The notes beneath the pieces are model-generated. The model searched no databases, was not told where the DNA came from, and saw only the letters and a program-made list of their open reading frames with translations. From Bradyrhizobiaceae bacterium (lineage in GTDB: Bacteria > Pseudomonadota > Alphaproteobacteria > Rhizobiales > Hyphomicrobiaceae): DNA of 13,303 nt. The DNA lies in contig CANJPN010000124.1 of the NCBI GenBank assembly GCA_947475855.1, positions 1 through 13,303 on the forward strand. Reading direction: 5' to 3'. Shown here one piece after another: positions 1 through 6,981 of this stretch. Within the stretch, counting starts at the first letter, position 1. Each line of letters starts with the position of its first letter. The translations under genes were made by a program, and so were the position numbers.

Positions 1-900
1 AAGGGCGAGGACCCCAGCGTTCACCGCGACGTGACGCTGACGCGGCGCGCCAGGGACGGCCTGGGCGTCGACACCATGAGCGTGTTCCCGACCCCGAGGC
101 TGTTCCTGGGCCTGCATCCGCAGCCGGAAATGGAGGTCTGGCTGTCGCGCGCCTACAATCGCTGGATGGTCGACAACCTCTTGTCGGTCGACAGCCGCAT
201 TAAGACGCTCGCGGTGCTGCCCTTCAACTCGCCGGAAGAGGCCGAGCGCGAGGTCAAGGAGATGGCCGGAAAGAAAGGCGTGATCGGCTTCTGCGTGCCC
301 TCCACGCGCCACGCGCCAGTGCATCACAACAAATACATGAAGCTCTACCGGATGATCGAGGAGACCGGCATGCCGCTCTCCTTCCACGCCGGTTATCACT
401 GGGACGATCCGTCTCTCAAGACCGTCAACCGGTTCCTCGGAATGCATGCCCTCGGTTTTGCGTGGCCGAACATCGTTCATGCGACGAATTGGGTGCTGAA
501 CGGCATGCCGATCCGCTTCCCCAAGCTCAAGGTGATCTGGATCGAAAGCGGCCTCGCCTGGGTGCCCTTCGTAATGCAGCGCCTCGACGACCAGTTCCTG
601 ATGCGGCCGTCGGAAGCGCCGCACCTGAAGCGGCTGCCGTCCGAGTACATGCGTGACCATTGCTGGTACACGACGCAGCCGATGGAGAGCCACAACCTCA
701 AGGCGCTCGAGTGCACGCTCGACATGATCAAGGCGGAGACGCAACTGCTCTATGCGTCGGACTGGCCGCACTTCGACTTCGACCTGCCGAGCGAGATCAC
801 CGACCTGAAGTTCCTCTCCGAGCAAGCGAAGCGGAACATTCTCGGCCTCAACGCTGCGAAAATCTTCAACCTCGATCCGACGCCGGTGAAGTCGCTCTGA
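1..900 (+). CDS. Amidohydrolase-family protein (Amidohydro_2 type), 5' end cut off by window
   Basis: The frame is open from the first base, so the true N-terminus lies outside the window; 299 codons are visible. The protein looks like a TIM-barrel metal-dependent hydrolase or decarboxylase of the ACMSD/Amidohydro_2 group. Visible motifs are LSFHAGYHW (metal-ligand-type His, codon 385-387), the VIWIESGLAWVPF strand, and LYASDWPHFDFD with the conserved catalytic-type Asp (codon 760-762). The subfamily has ESG where many relatives have SHxG. The N-terminal HxH metal motif expected of the family would be in the missing part. A GTG at 31 is in frame but is not needed as a start. A second amidohydrolase follows 64 bp downstream on the same strand, so the two may act in one catabolic pathway. 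Fold and family are fairly sure; the substrate is unknown. Confidence 0.85.
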   Translation, partial: KGEDPSVHRDVTLTRRARDGLGVDTMSVFPTPRLFLGLHPQPEMEVWLSRAYNRWMVDNLLSVDSRIKTLAVLPFNSPEEAEREVKEMAGKKGVIGFCVPSTRHAPVHHNKYMKLYRMIEETGMPLSFHAGYHWDDPSLKTVNRFLGMHALGFAWPNIVHATNWVLNGMPIRFPKLKVIWIESGLAWVPFVMQRLDDQFLMRPSEAPHLKRLPSEYMRDHCWYTTQPMESHNLKALECTLDMIKAETQLLYASDWPHFDFDLPSEITDLKFLSEQAKRNILGLNAAKIFNLDPTPVKSL

Positions 901-906
901 TCTGCC

Positions 907-939
907 GGGGGTGTCAGTCCATTCAGGTCCGACACCCCC
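907..939 (+). terminator. Perfect 9-bp stem-loop between the two amidohydrolase genes
   Basis: GGGGGTGTC (907-915) is followed by a 15-nt loop and its exact reverse complement GACACCCCC (931-939). It begins seven bases after the upstream stop codon. No T-run follows, so it is not a canonical Rho-independent terminator. It could be a weak or Rho-assisted terminator, an mRNA-stabilising 3' hairpin, or an attenuator that lowers expression of the downstream gene. The structure is seen directly; the role is inferred. Confidence 0.4.
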
Positions 940-964
940 ATCTACGATCGGGCTGGGGGGAACC

Positions 965-2023
965 ATGTCGCGTATCGTGCCGACGCGCCGTCAGCTCATC
1001 TGTGCAGCGGGTAGCTCAACCGTAGCCGGACTTCTCAGCCCTCCCGGCCGGCTCTTCGCTCAAACCGCAACGCCAGCCGGCCCGCCGCTGGTCGACGTGC
1101 ATCACCACACCGTGCCGCCGTTCTGGTTCGAGGAGGTGAAGGACCGCATCGCCGCGCAAGGCGGTGGCCGCATCGTGCCCGGCTGGCTCGGATGGTCACC
1201 TCAACGCGCCATCGAAGAGATGGACAAGAACGGTGTCGGCACTGCGATCCTATCGATCTCGACGCCCGGCATCTGGTTCGGAGATATCGTGCAATCGCGC
1301 CGGCTCGCTCGCAGCGTCAACGACTACGCGGCGCGCCTGGCGCAAGACCACAAGGGCCGCTTTGGCGTGTTCGCGGCACTTCCCGCCCCCGACATCGACG
1401 GCAGCCTCGCGGAAATAGCGCATGCCTACGATACACTGAAGGCGGATGGGATCGGTCTTCTGACGAGCTACGGCGACAAGTGGCTCGGCGATCCGCTGTA
1501 CGATCCGATCATGGCTGAACTCGACCGGCGAGGGGCTGTCGTCTACGTCCACCCCGCCACGCCTGGCTGTTGCACCAGCCTTATGCCGCATGTGCCGGCG
1601 TTCCTGACCGAGTTCATCCAGGAAACCAACCGGGCCATTACCAGCCTCATGTATTCCGGCTCGCTGGGTCGATACCGGAACATCCGTTTCGTCTTCTCGC
1701 ATGCGGGCGGGACTATGCCCATGCTGGCGGGACGCGTGGCACAGCTCGGCAGCCTTCCGGCGCTTGCGCAGAAGGTCCCCGACGGCGTAGAGGCGGAGTT
1801 GAAGCGGCTTCATTATGAGATAGCCAACTCGGCGAACAAGCCGGCGATCGCTGCGCTGACGAGCCTTGTTCCGATGACCCAAATCATGTTCGGCAGCGAC
1901 TTCCCGCTGGTGCCGCTGCCAGCGACGGCCGGTGGGCTCAGGGGGCTGGGACTGTCACCATCGGACCTTGCCGCCATCTCGCGGCAGAACGCGTTGCGAC
2001 TGTTTCCGCGTCTCGCGGGATAG
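965..2023 (+). CDS. Amidohydrolase-family protein with twin-arginine signal peptide
   Basis: A 352-residue metal-dependent hydrolase or decarboxylase of the Amidohydro_2 (ACMSD-like) TIM-barrel family. The N-terminus has a Tat-type signal (TRRQLICAAGSS, a hydrophobic stretch, then an LFAQT cleavage region near residue 32), implying folded export to the periplasm. Metal-site motifs follow in family order: VDVHHHT with H46 and H48, VYVHPATPG, FVFSHAGG, and MFGSDFPL with the catalytic-type Asp. The ATG at 965 is chosen because a G-rich Shine-Dalgarno (CTGGGGGGAACC) precedes it and the signal peptide starts there; the in-frame GTG at 911 lies inside the hairpin at 907-939 and adds unlikely residues. 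It lies downstream of a related amidohydrolase. The substrate is not predictable from sequence; vinylogous acids or aromatic ring-cleavage products are typical for the family. Confidence 0.88.
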   Translation: MSRIVPTRRQLICAAGSSTVAGLLSPPGRLFAQTATPAGPPLVDVHHHTVPPFWFEEVKDRIAAQGGGRIVPGWLGWSPQRAIEEMDKNGVGTAILSISTPGIWFGDIVQSRRLARSVNDYAARLAQDHKGRFGVFAALPAPDIDGSLAEIAHAYDTLKADGIGLLTSYGDKWLGDPLYDPIMAELDRRGAVVYVHPATPGCCTSLMPHVPAFLTEFIQETNRAITSLMYSGSLGRYRNIRFVFSHAGGTMPMLAGRVAQLGSLPALAQKVPDGVEAELKRLHYEIANSANKPAIAALTSLVPMTQIMFGSDFPLVPLPATAGGLRGLGLSPSDLAAISRQNALRLFPRLAG

Positions 2024-2115
2024 CTCACCACCCGCTCTGGAAAGAAAATGAGCGCTCGGAGCAAGCGGCACATAACAGGTGGCCAAGTTGCCCTCCCGAC
2101 CGAAACGGCGCACCA

Positions 2116-2146
2116 TTGCTGCAACTCCGCACGGAAAGAATAGTAT
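2116..2146 (+). promoter_or_regulatory. Possible sigma-70-like promoter for the membrane-protein gene
   Basis: TTGCTG (2116-2121) and TAGTAT (2141-2146) are separated by 19 bp, about 60 bp upstream of the TTG start at 2204. The spacing is long and the match is imperfect, so this is only a candidate. The 180-bp gap after the amidohydrolase stop does suggest independent transcription. Confidence 0.28.
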
Positions 2147-2203
2147 ACTCCGGGCTGGCGCGCGTGACGCATTCGGCTGTCGCTTCAAAGCGGAAGGAGA
2201 AAA

Positions 2204-3214
2204 TTGCGTCACGGTCGTGAAAGCAATTCGTACGCTGCCAAAGTAAGACTTGCTGGAAAAGCTGCCGAGGCACAAATGGTCGCCAACGTCGATATCACCC
2301 AACGGATCTGGCCGCTGTCGTCGTTCGACCGGCTGCGCACTATCGAAGCCTACGACCGCCGGCTCGGCTCGGTGCTCGATGCGGCACAGAGCTACTCCGA
2401 ATCTGTGGCAGAAGAAGTTGCAATCGCAACCGGCCGCTCGCCGACGCGAGGCCGGGCCTTGATGACGCTCGGCCATGTTCTCGGCTGGGGCGGGCTTGCG
2501 CTTTCGATCGCTGGTCTTGCCCTGCTTCGCCAGCCGGACTTCAAGCAGTTGCTGTTCGGGCCGTTCGGCATGGGTCTGCTGATGCAATTGCCGAGCGGGG
2601 CGCTCGTGCGTGCTGGGCGGCGCGAATTCCGACCTACGGAAGAAGAGCAGGAGGCGGTCGATAAACGGCGGCCAGTCGTGTTGTTGCGCGCGGGGCGGGG
2701 CGACGATGACGTGGCGTTTCTCGACGGCGCATTGCGGCCTGCGTTCCTGCGGTTCGGTCCGCTGGTCGACAGCTCAAGACTGAAACCGATGTTCGGCGTA
2801 GCCGACCCCCGCGCCGAGCTTTCAAGGCAGATGGATCAGGCCGTCATGCTGGTGCTGGCGCCGAGCGGTGTTACTTCGGCGGCCGAAGATGTCGGCTGGG
2901 AAATCGATACGATTGGGCGGCGGCGGCTCGGACATAAGCTGCTGGTGCTGATGCCGACAACCGAGAAGGCCGCCGACGCTCCGTTGGTGGATACGCAGCG
3001 GCAAAAGACCTGGGCGGACCTGCGCGGCAAGCTCATCACGATCGCCGGTTTCGAGGACCTGCCGGAGCTACCGCCCGAAGGTCTCATCGCGGTCCATCTG
3101 ACAGCGAACGGGAAAGCGGTTCTCGTCACCGGCAGCGGGCATGCGCCCGCTGAGGAATACGAACGCGCGGTCGATACGGCGATCTACGGCATGAAGTGCC
3201 ATGGGCGCTGGTAG
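2204..3214 (+). CDS. Two-helix membrane protein with TIR-like/Rossmann-type C-terminal domain (hypothetical)
   Basis: No named family was recognised with certainty. From the TTG start the protein has 336 residues. Residues 85-108 and about 113-135 are hydrophobic and look like two membrane helices. The following soluble domain has the order RPVVLLRAGRGDDD (157-169), RFGPLVD (183-189), AVMLVLAPSGV (213-223), VGWEIDTIG (230-238) and GHKLLVLMP (243-251). That resembles bacterial membrane proteins with an RxF-DD ... GP ... W-E ... hydrophobic-strand domain related to TIR/STALD-type nucleotide-sensing domains; Glu233 sits where TIR enzymes carry a helix Glu. AAGGAGA lies only 3 nt before the TTG at 2204. 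An ATG at 2276, with GAGG 5 nt upstream, is an equally good start and gives 312 residues. The gene stands alone, with its 3' end facing the MmgE/PrpD gene. Coding status is sure; the domain assignment is inference. Confidence 0.72.
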   Translation: MRHGRESNSYAAKVRLAGKAAEAQMVANVDITQRIWPLSSFDRLRTIEAYDRRLGSVLDAAQSYSESVAEEVAIATGRSPTRGRALMTLGHVLGWGGLALSIAGLALLRQPDFKQLLFGPFGMGLLMQLPSGALVRAGRREFRPTEEEQEAVDKRRPVVLLRAGRGDDDVAFLDGALRPAFLRFGPLVDSSRLKPMFGVADPRAELSRQMDQAVMLVLAPSGVTSAAEDVGWEIDTIGRRRLGHKLLVLMPTTEKAADAPLVDTQRQKTWADLRGKLITIAGFEDLPELPPEGLIAVHLTANGKAVLVTGSGHAPAEEYERAVDTAIYGMKCHGRW

Positions 3215-3278
3215 GAATGCAAATGCAGGACGAGTTGGCGAAGTGCAAAACGCTTCGTCGAGCGTTGCGATTGCGAAC

Positions 3279-3309
3279 GGCGGGTTACGCGCAAGGGCGA
3301 TAACCCGCC
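3279..3309. repeat. REP-like palindrome between convergent genes, possible bidirectional terminator
   Basis: GGCGGGTTA (3279-3287) and TAACCCGCC (3301-3309) form a perfect 9-bp stem around a 13-nt loop. The element sits in the gap between two genes that end head-on (3214 and 3310) and directly abuts the minus-strand stop codon. GGCGGGTTA/TAACCCGCC palindromes recur in intergenic DNA of many Bradyrhizobium-related genomes as far as I know, so it is probably one copy of a dispersed repeat that also protects or terminates both transcripts. There is no T-run. Confidence 0.55.
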
Positions 3310-4764
3310 CTACGTCTTCGTCAGCAGCGGCCACAGCGGCTTGAACGACTTCTGCGTTGCGACGGTGCTGAGCAACGCGAGAACCTGCTTTGCCGCCGCG
3401 GGCCTTATGGCCGTCGTCGCACAGGTCATGAACTTCGCTTCGATACGCTCCCTGCTCATGGGCACTTGCACCGAACCGGTCGGATAGTACTTCGCCTTCT
3501 CCAACTTGCGTCCATCGTTGAGCGTCAGTGTCACCTTGGCTGGTGACTCGTCGAGGACGTCGGCGTGCTCCTGGTATGTCGTGAGCGAAACCTTCGGCGC
3601 GAACGCGCGCACCTTCTCGTCGGCAAGCGCCTTATCGGTGAAGGCTTCGAGCATCGGAGCGCCGTGGATCAGCGTGTAGGAAGCCAGGTACGGTCCGCTG
3701 AATTTCGCCGCCTCAGCCGTATCTGGATAGTTCGAGGAATAACGGCGTCCAGCGTACTTCGTTATCGCGACCTCGACGCTGCGGATGTCGGACAACGGCA
3801 CGGTGCCGCGCAGCTCGAGTGCTGCATCGATGGCGGTGTGGCCGAGGCCGCCGCTCGGATAGGGCTTCAGCTTGTAGCCGACTTCGGCGAGATCCCACTT
3901 GCTGCCGAGGTCCTCGAACGGCGCGAGCGACTTGTCGAAGCCGCGGCCGAAATTCTCGAAAAATCCGGTCCGTCCTTCCAGGGCGGAAGCGCTCGACGTG
4001 AAGCCGCGCATGGCGAGCTGTACCGCGAGAACGCCATTGCGGGCCGCGTTGCCGGCGTGCAGCGGCTTGGTCATTGTGCCGAAGTTGACGGTAACGCCGC
4101 TCGCCAGCGATGCCGTGATGCCCATGGCGTCGATGATGGCCGCACGCGGCGCTTTCATGAGGCGAGCACAGGCGGCGGCTGCAGCCATCGTGCCGACCGT
4201 CCCGGTGGCGTGCCAATCGGCCAGCCGGAACATCGTCGGCGCGACGCGAGACATACGACCGCAGACCTCTGCACCAATGATCAGCGCCGACAGGATCTCT
4301 TGGGGTGACGCGTTTGTCGTCTCGGCTACAGGCAAGATCGCCGGGATCAGGCCGGCCATCGCCTGGCCCGCGAAATACGTAAGGTCGAAGTCCATGGCGT
4401 GCGCCGAGACGCCGTTGGCAAGTGCGGCCATCTGCAGGGAGGCACGCAGCGGCCGACCGACGACAGTCGCGGCGGGCCGGCTGCCCTCGCGGCGGATCAT
4501 GTCGACGATGATGTCCGTCGGGTGATGCTGGCTACCGCCGAGCATGACACCGACCGTATCGATCAAAGCAACACGCGCACGGTCGACGACCAGCGGCGGC
4601 GCACTCTCCAGCTTGAAGCCGGTGATAAAATCGGCGATCGCCTCGGCCGGCTTGATCTTGGACGTACTGGCAAGCTGTGGCCGTGCCGGTTGCTGTGCGT
4701 GCCCGCTCAATGGCCAAGCCGCAGCCGCCGCACCTGCAAACCCAATGAAATCCCTGCGCTGCAT
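3310..4764 (-). CDS. MmgE/PrpD-family protein with twin-arginine signal peptide
   Basis: A 484-residue member of the MmgE/PrpD superfamily (2-methylcitrate dehydratase, cis-aconitate decarboxylase, immune-responsive gene 1 relatives). Family landmarks are HAMDFDLTY (122-130), the DWHATGTVGT stretch (183-192), KPLHAGNAARNGVLA (233-247), LEGRTGFFENFG (262-273) and YKLKPYPSGGLGHTAIDA (297-314). The N-terminus MQRRDFIGFAGAAAAAWPLSGHAQQ is a Tat signal peptide with likely cleavage after GHA, which is unusual for this mostly cytoplasmic family. GGGAGGA lies just upstream of the ATG. The gene is divergent from the solute-binding protein gene at 4949, with 184 bp between starts, so the two may share control. 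It probably dehydrates or decarboxylates a small carboxylic acid in the periplasm; the exact reaction is unknown. Confidence 0.9.
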   Translation of the reverse strand: MQRRDFIGFAGAAAAAWPLSGHAQQPARPQLASTSKIKPAEAIADFITGFKLESAPPLVVDRARVALIDTVGVMLGGSQHHPTDIIVDMIRREGSRPAATVVGRPLRASLQMAALANGVSAHAMDFDLTYFAGQAMAGLIPAILPVAETTNASPQEILSALIIGAEVCGRMSRVAPTMFRLADWHATGTVGTMAAAAACARLMKAPRAAIIDAMGITASLASGVTVNFGTMTKPLHAGNAARNGVLAVQLAMRGFTSSASALEGRTGFFENFGRGFDKSLAPFEDLGSKWDLAEVGYKLKPYPSGGLGHTAIDAALELRGTVPLSDIRSVEVAITKYAGRRYSSNYPDTAEAAKFSGPYLASYTLIHGAPMLEAFTDKALADEKVRAFAPKVSLTTYQEHADVLDESPAKVTLTLNDGRKLEKAKYYPTGSVQVPMSRERIEAKFMTCATTAIRPAAAKQVLALLSTVATQKSFKPLWPLLTKT

Positions 4765-4787
4765 GGCTTCCTCCCGGTGTCGCGTCG

Positions 4788-4815
4788 TTGTTTCTGGGAA
4801 GCTAGCAACTATAGA
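4788..4815 (+). promoter_or_regulatory. Candidate sigma-70-type promoter for the solute-binding protein gene
   Basis: TTGTTT (4788-4793) and TATAGA (4810-4815) are separated by 16 bp in the divergent intergenic region. This would give a leader of about 125 nt before the ATG at 4949. Further down the leader is a 12-base palindrome, GGGGAAATCCCC, a possible operator half. The match is moderate and no convincing minus-strand partner promoter was found. Confidence 0.35.
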
Positions 4816-4948
4816 CCCGGATCGATAGCTCGCAGGTTCGGGTTGTGGGCGCAGCCCGGTAAAGCCAGGGATTGGCGCGGAGGGGAAATCCCCGTTACAA
4901 GGCGTTCAAGAAGCAGAGTGCGGGATCGCGCGGCACGCGGGGAGGACT

Positions 4949-6025
4949 ATGAGAATGCAAACTCGTTCCATTGGTCTGCGAGGCGCAGCAACGCTTGGTC
5001 TTGCGACGATCTCCATGGCGACGCTGATCACGGCGCCCGCCATCGCGCAAGAGTCGGTCGCCGAGTTCTTCAAGGGACGGCAGATCACGATCATCGTCGG
5101 TTCTTCGGCGGGCGGCGGTTACGATACCTACACGCGGATGATCGCGCGCCACATGGGCCGGCACGTGCCAGGAAATCCGGGCTTCATCGTCTCGAACCAG
5201 CCCGGCGCGGGCGGCAACGTGCTCGCCAATCAGCTCGCGACGATCGGGCCGAAGGACGGCACCACGATCGGCGCACCGCAGTCCGGCGTGATCTTCGAAC
5301 CGCTGCTCGGTACCATTCCGGTGAAGCACGAGCCGGCGAAGTTCCACTATCTCGGCAGCGCCAACAACGACGTCTACATCTGCATCGCCCGCGCCGACGC
5401 GCCGGTCGCGACCTTCGCCGATGCGTTACAGAAGGAAATCATCATCGCGGCGAGCAATGCCAGCTCAACCGCCGACTACGCGCAAATCCTCGCCAACACG
5501 GTGGGTGCGAAGTTCCGCATCGTGATGGGTTATGCCGGGAGCCGGGAGATCGCGCTCGCCATCGACAAGGGCGAGGCGCAGGGCGCGTGCGGGCTCGCCT
5601 GGCCGTCGATCTCGGTGACGCAGGGCGACTGGTTCCCGGAAGGGCCGGTGAAAAGCCGGATGCGCGTGATCCTGCAGACGCATTCGACGGGCCATCCCGA
5701 GCTCAACGCGGCCGGGGTGCCGCTCGCGATCTCGTTTGCCAAGACCGACGAGCAGAGATCGATCCTCAACCTGTTCTTCAGCCAGAGCCAGTTCGGGCGG
5801 CCTTACATCCTGCCGGCCGAGACGCCGCCGGAGCGCGTCGTGGCGCTGCGCAAGGCTTTCGGCGCGACGATGGCCGATTCACAATTCAAGGCGGAAGCGA
5901 CGAAACTGAAGCTCGACGTCGACGCAGTACCTGGAGAGACAGTGCAGAAAGTGGTGGCTGACATTTATGCCGCCCCCCCTGAGTTGATCGCGAAAACGAA
6001 AGCGGCGCTGCAGCAGAAAAAATAA
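4949..6025 (+). CDS. Tripartite tricarboxylate transporter-type (Bug/TctC) periplasmic substrate-binding protein
   Basis: A 358-residue extracytoplasmic solute receptor of the Bug/TctC family. It has a Sec-type signal peptide with cleavage probably after APAIA (residue 33). Next come the family's first strand and ligand loop, ITIIVGSSAGGGYDTYTRMIARHM (split here by function: IIVGSSAGGGYDT binds the carboxylate region), then NQPGAGGNVLANQLA and PKDGTTIGAP. Such proteins bind carboxylated or amide-bearing small molecules and hand them to a TctA/TctB membrane pair or act as sensors. No tctA or tctB lies in the window, so it is an orphan receptor, as is common in this family. GGGGAGGA stands just before the ATG at 4949; an ATG two codons later is a weaker alternative. 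Divergence from the MmgE/PrpD gene suggests it delivers that enzyme's substrate. Confidence 0.9.
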   Translation: MRMQTRSIGLRGAATLGLATISMATLITAPAIAQESVAEFFKGRQITIIVGSSAGGGYDTYTRMIARHMGRHVPGNPGFIVSNQPGAGGNVLANQLATIGPKDGTTIGAPQSGVIFEPLLGTIPVKHEPAKFHYLGSANNDVYICIARADAPVATFADALQKEIIIAASNASSTADYAQILANTVGAKFRIVMGYAGSREIALAIDKGEAQGACGLAWPSISVTQGDWFPEGPVKSRMRVILQTHSTGHPELNAAGVPLAISFAKTDEQRSILNLFFSQSQFGRPYILPAETPPERVVALRKAFGATMADSQFKAEATKLKLDVDAVPGETVQKVVADIYAAPPELIAKTKAALQQKK

Positions 6026-6027
6026 AG

Positions 6028-6561
6028 TCAGCGGCCGCTGGCCGGGATCGACAGGATTTCCTTCTGCGGCGCGGTCGGAAGGATGCGTCCGTCGGGATCT
6101 ACCGCGACGACGAGCGCGCACGGCGGCATTGCGATTCCGACTATTTCCTTCAGGTCGATGGCGCGCTCGATCGCGGCGATGCGGGCGTCGGCGGAGGTCG
6201 CGCCATTCGAGATGAACGTGTAGTCGCCACAGGCATAAGCGATGCTCCACGACGCCCGCACGGTGGTGATCTCCGCGCCGCAGTCGTTGCCCGTCGGGCC
6301 GGACTTTCTCGCGCAATCACGAATCGCCTGCATCATCGCGCGGGTCAGATTGGCGTTGGTGGCCGCCCCCCAGGTGCCGTTCTGCGCGACCGTCAGCGCG
6401 ACCCAGTCGTGCTCCCAGTCGGCCATGTCGGCGTTCGCAGCGCCCGTGAAAATCATGGCAAGCGAAGCCAGAGCCCCAGTCACAAAGATCGAGCCAATCC
6501 CACACGCAGATCGCCGGGGTCCTGATTGCTGTTTGCTGCCCATCGAACATACCCCACGCAT
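6028..6561 (-). CDS. Small secreted cysteine-containing protein, DUF4189-like
   Basis: From the ATG at 6561 the product has 177 residues. The start is chosen because AGAAGG lies five bases upstream; an internal ATG at 6543 would also give a full signal peptide, and the longer open frame to 6861 looks non-coding. Residues 22-44 are hydrophobic and end in GAANA, a signal-peptidase I site. The mature part has DWVALTVAQNGTWGAATNA, then a helix ending in C83, DCGAEI with C94, and a second similar unit (SIAYACGDYTF with C111, an alanine-rich helix, C148). This repeated W/A/G strand plus Cys helix layout resembles DUF4189 proteins, which are periplasmic and of unknown function. The stop is only 2 bp from the convergent solute-binding protein stop, with no terminator hairpin between them. 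Confidence 0.7.
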   Translation of the reverse strand: MRGVCSMGSKQQSGPRRSACGIGSIFVTGALASLAMIFTGAANADMADWEHDWVALTVAQNGTWGAATNANLTRAMMQAIRDCARKSGPTGNDCGAEITTVRASWSIAYACGDYTFISNGATSADARIAAIERAIDLKEIVGIAMPPCALVVAVDPDGRILPTAPQKEILSIPASGR

Positions 6562-6981
6562 GACGCCTTCTGGCCGGTCGCACGATCCGTGTTCATCGCC
6601 ATGGAGATCGATGATCCGGCCTTGAATTGGAGCACGAGCGCGCGGCAGACGTCCAGTCCACCGGCGGAACCACCGCAGGAACTCAACATGCGCGCGGCCG
6701 GGACCGGAACACCTGCAACGGCCGCATTGGGGCGTTTGGACGGACATCGCCTTGGCTTGCCATTTGTGGCGGTGCGGCCCGTTATGGAACGGCTGCAATG
6801 GCAACCAAAGGGCGAAAGTTCGTACCTGAGCCAAAATTCGACGCGTCCCGAAACGATACATTTACCCTTCTAGGGCAACTTGGGCCTGTCCGCCAGTTGA
6901 TCGGCTCACGGACAGTGTTTGCGCCGGGCCCCTTTCGGGCCTTCCGCCGATCGCGTTTTGTTTGCGTCCTGTAGAGTAGAT
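6562..6981. other. 420-bp non-coding region between divergent genes
   Basis: Open frames cross this stretch on both strands but none has a family match, a good start or credible composition. It must contain the promoters of the small secreted protein (minus strand) and of the response regulator (plus strand). I could not find a clear -35/-10 or sigma-54 (GG-N10-GC) element. The only clear structure is the dyad at 6886-6915, plus a short GGCCC-CTTTC-GGGCC hairpin at 6927-6941 in the leader of the regulator. Confidence 0.5.
6886..6915. promoter_or_regulatory. 7-bp dyad upstream of the response regulator, possible operator
   Basis: CTGTCCG (6886-6892) and CGGACAG (6909-6915) are exact reverse complements, with half-site centres 23 bp apart (about two helical turns). 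The dyad is centred about 80 bp before the regulator's ATG. The spacing fits a dimeric regulator, perhaps autoregulation. The symmetry is seen; the role is guessed. Confidence 0.3.

Noticed and set aside
911..964. GTG start at 911 for the second amidohydrolase
   Set aside because: It lies within the 907-939 hairpin, has no Shine-Dalgarno and would bury the Tat signal. The ATG at 965 has both a ribosome site and a normal signal peptide.
4399..5961. 520-codon plus-strand open frame
   Set aside because: Arg-rich shadow across the MmgE/PrpD gene (antisense) and the Bug receptor (other frame). It has no motif, and both real genes have strong family signatures.
6562..6861. Extended N-terminus of the small secreted protein
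   Set aside because: The added 100 residues have no conserved character and would bury the signal peptide in the middle of the protein.
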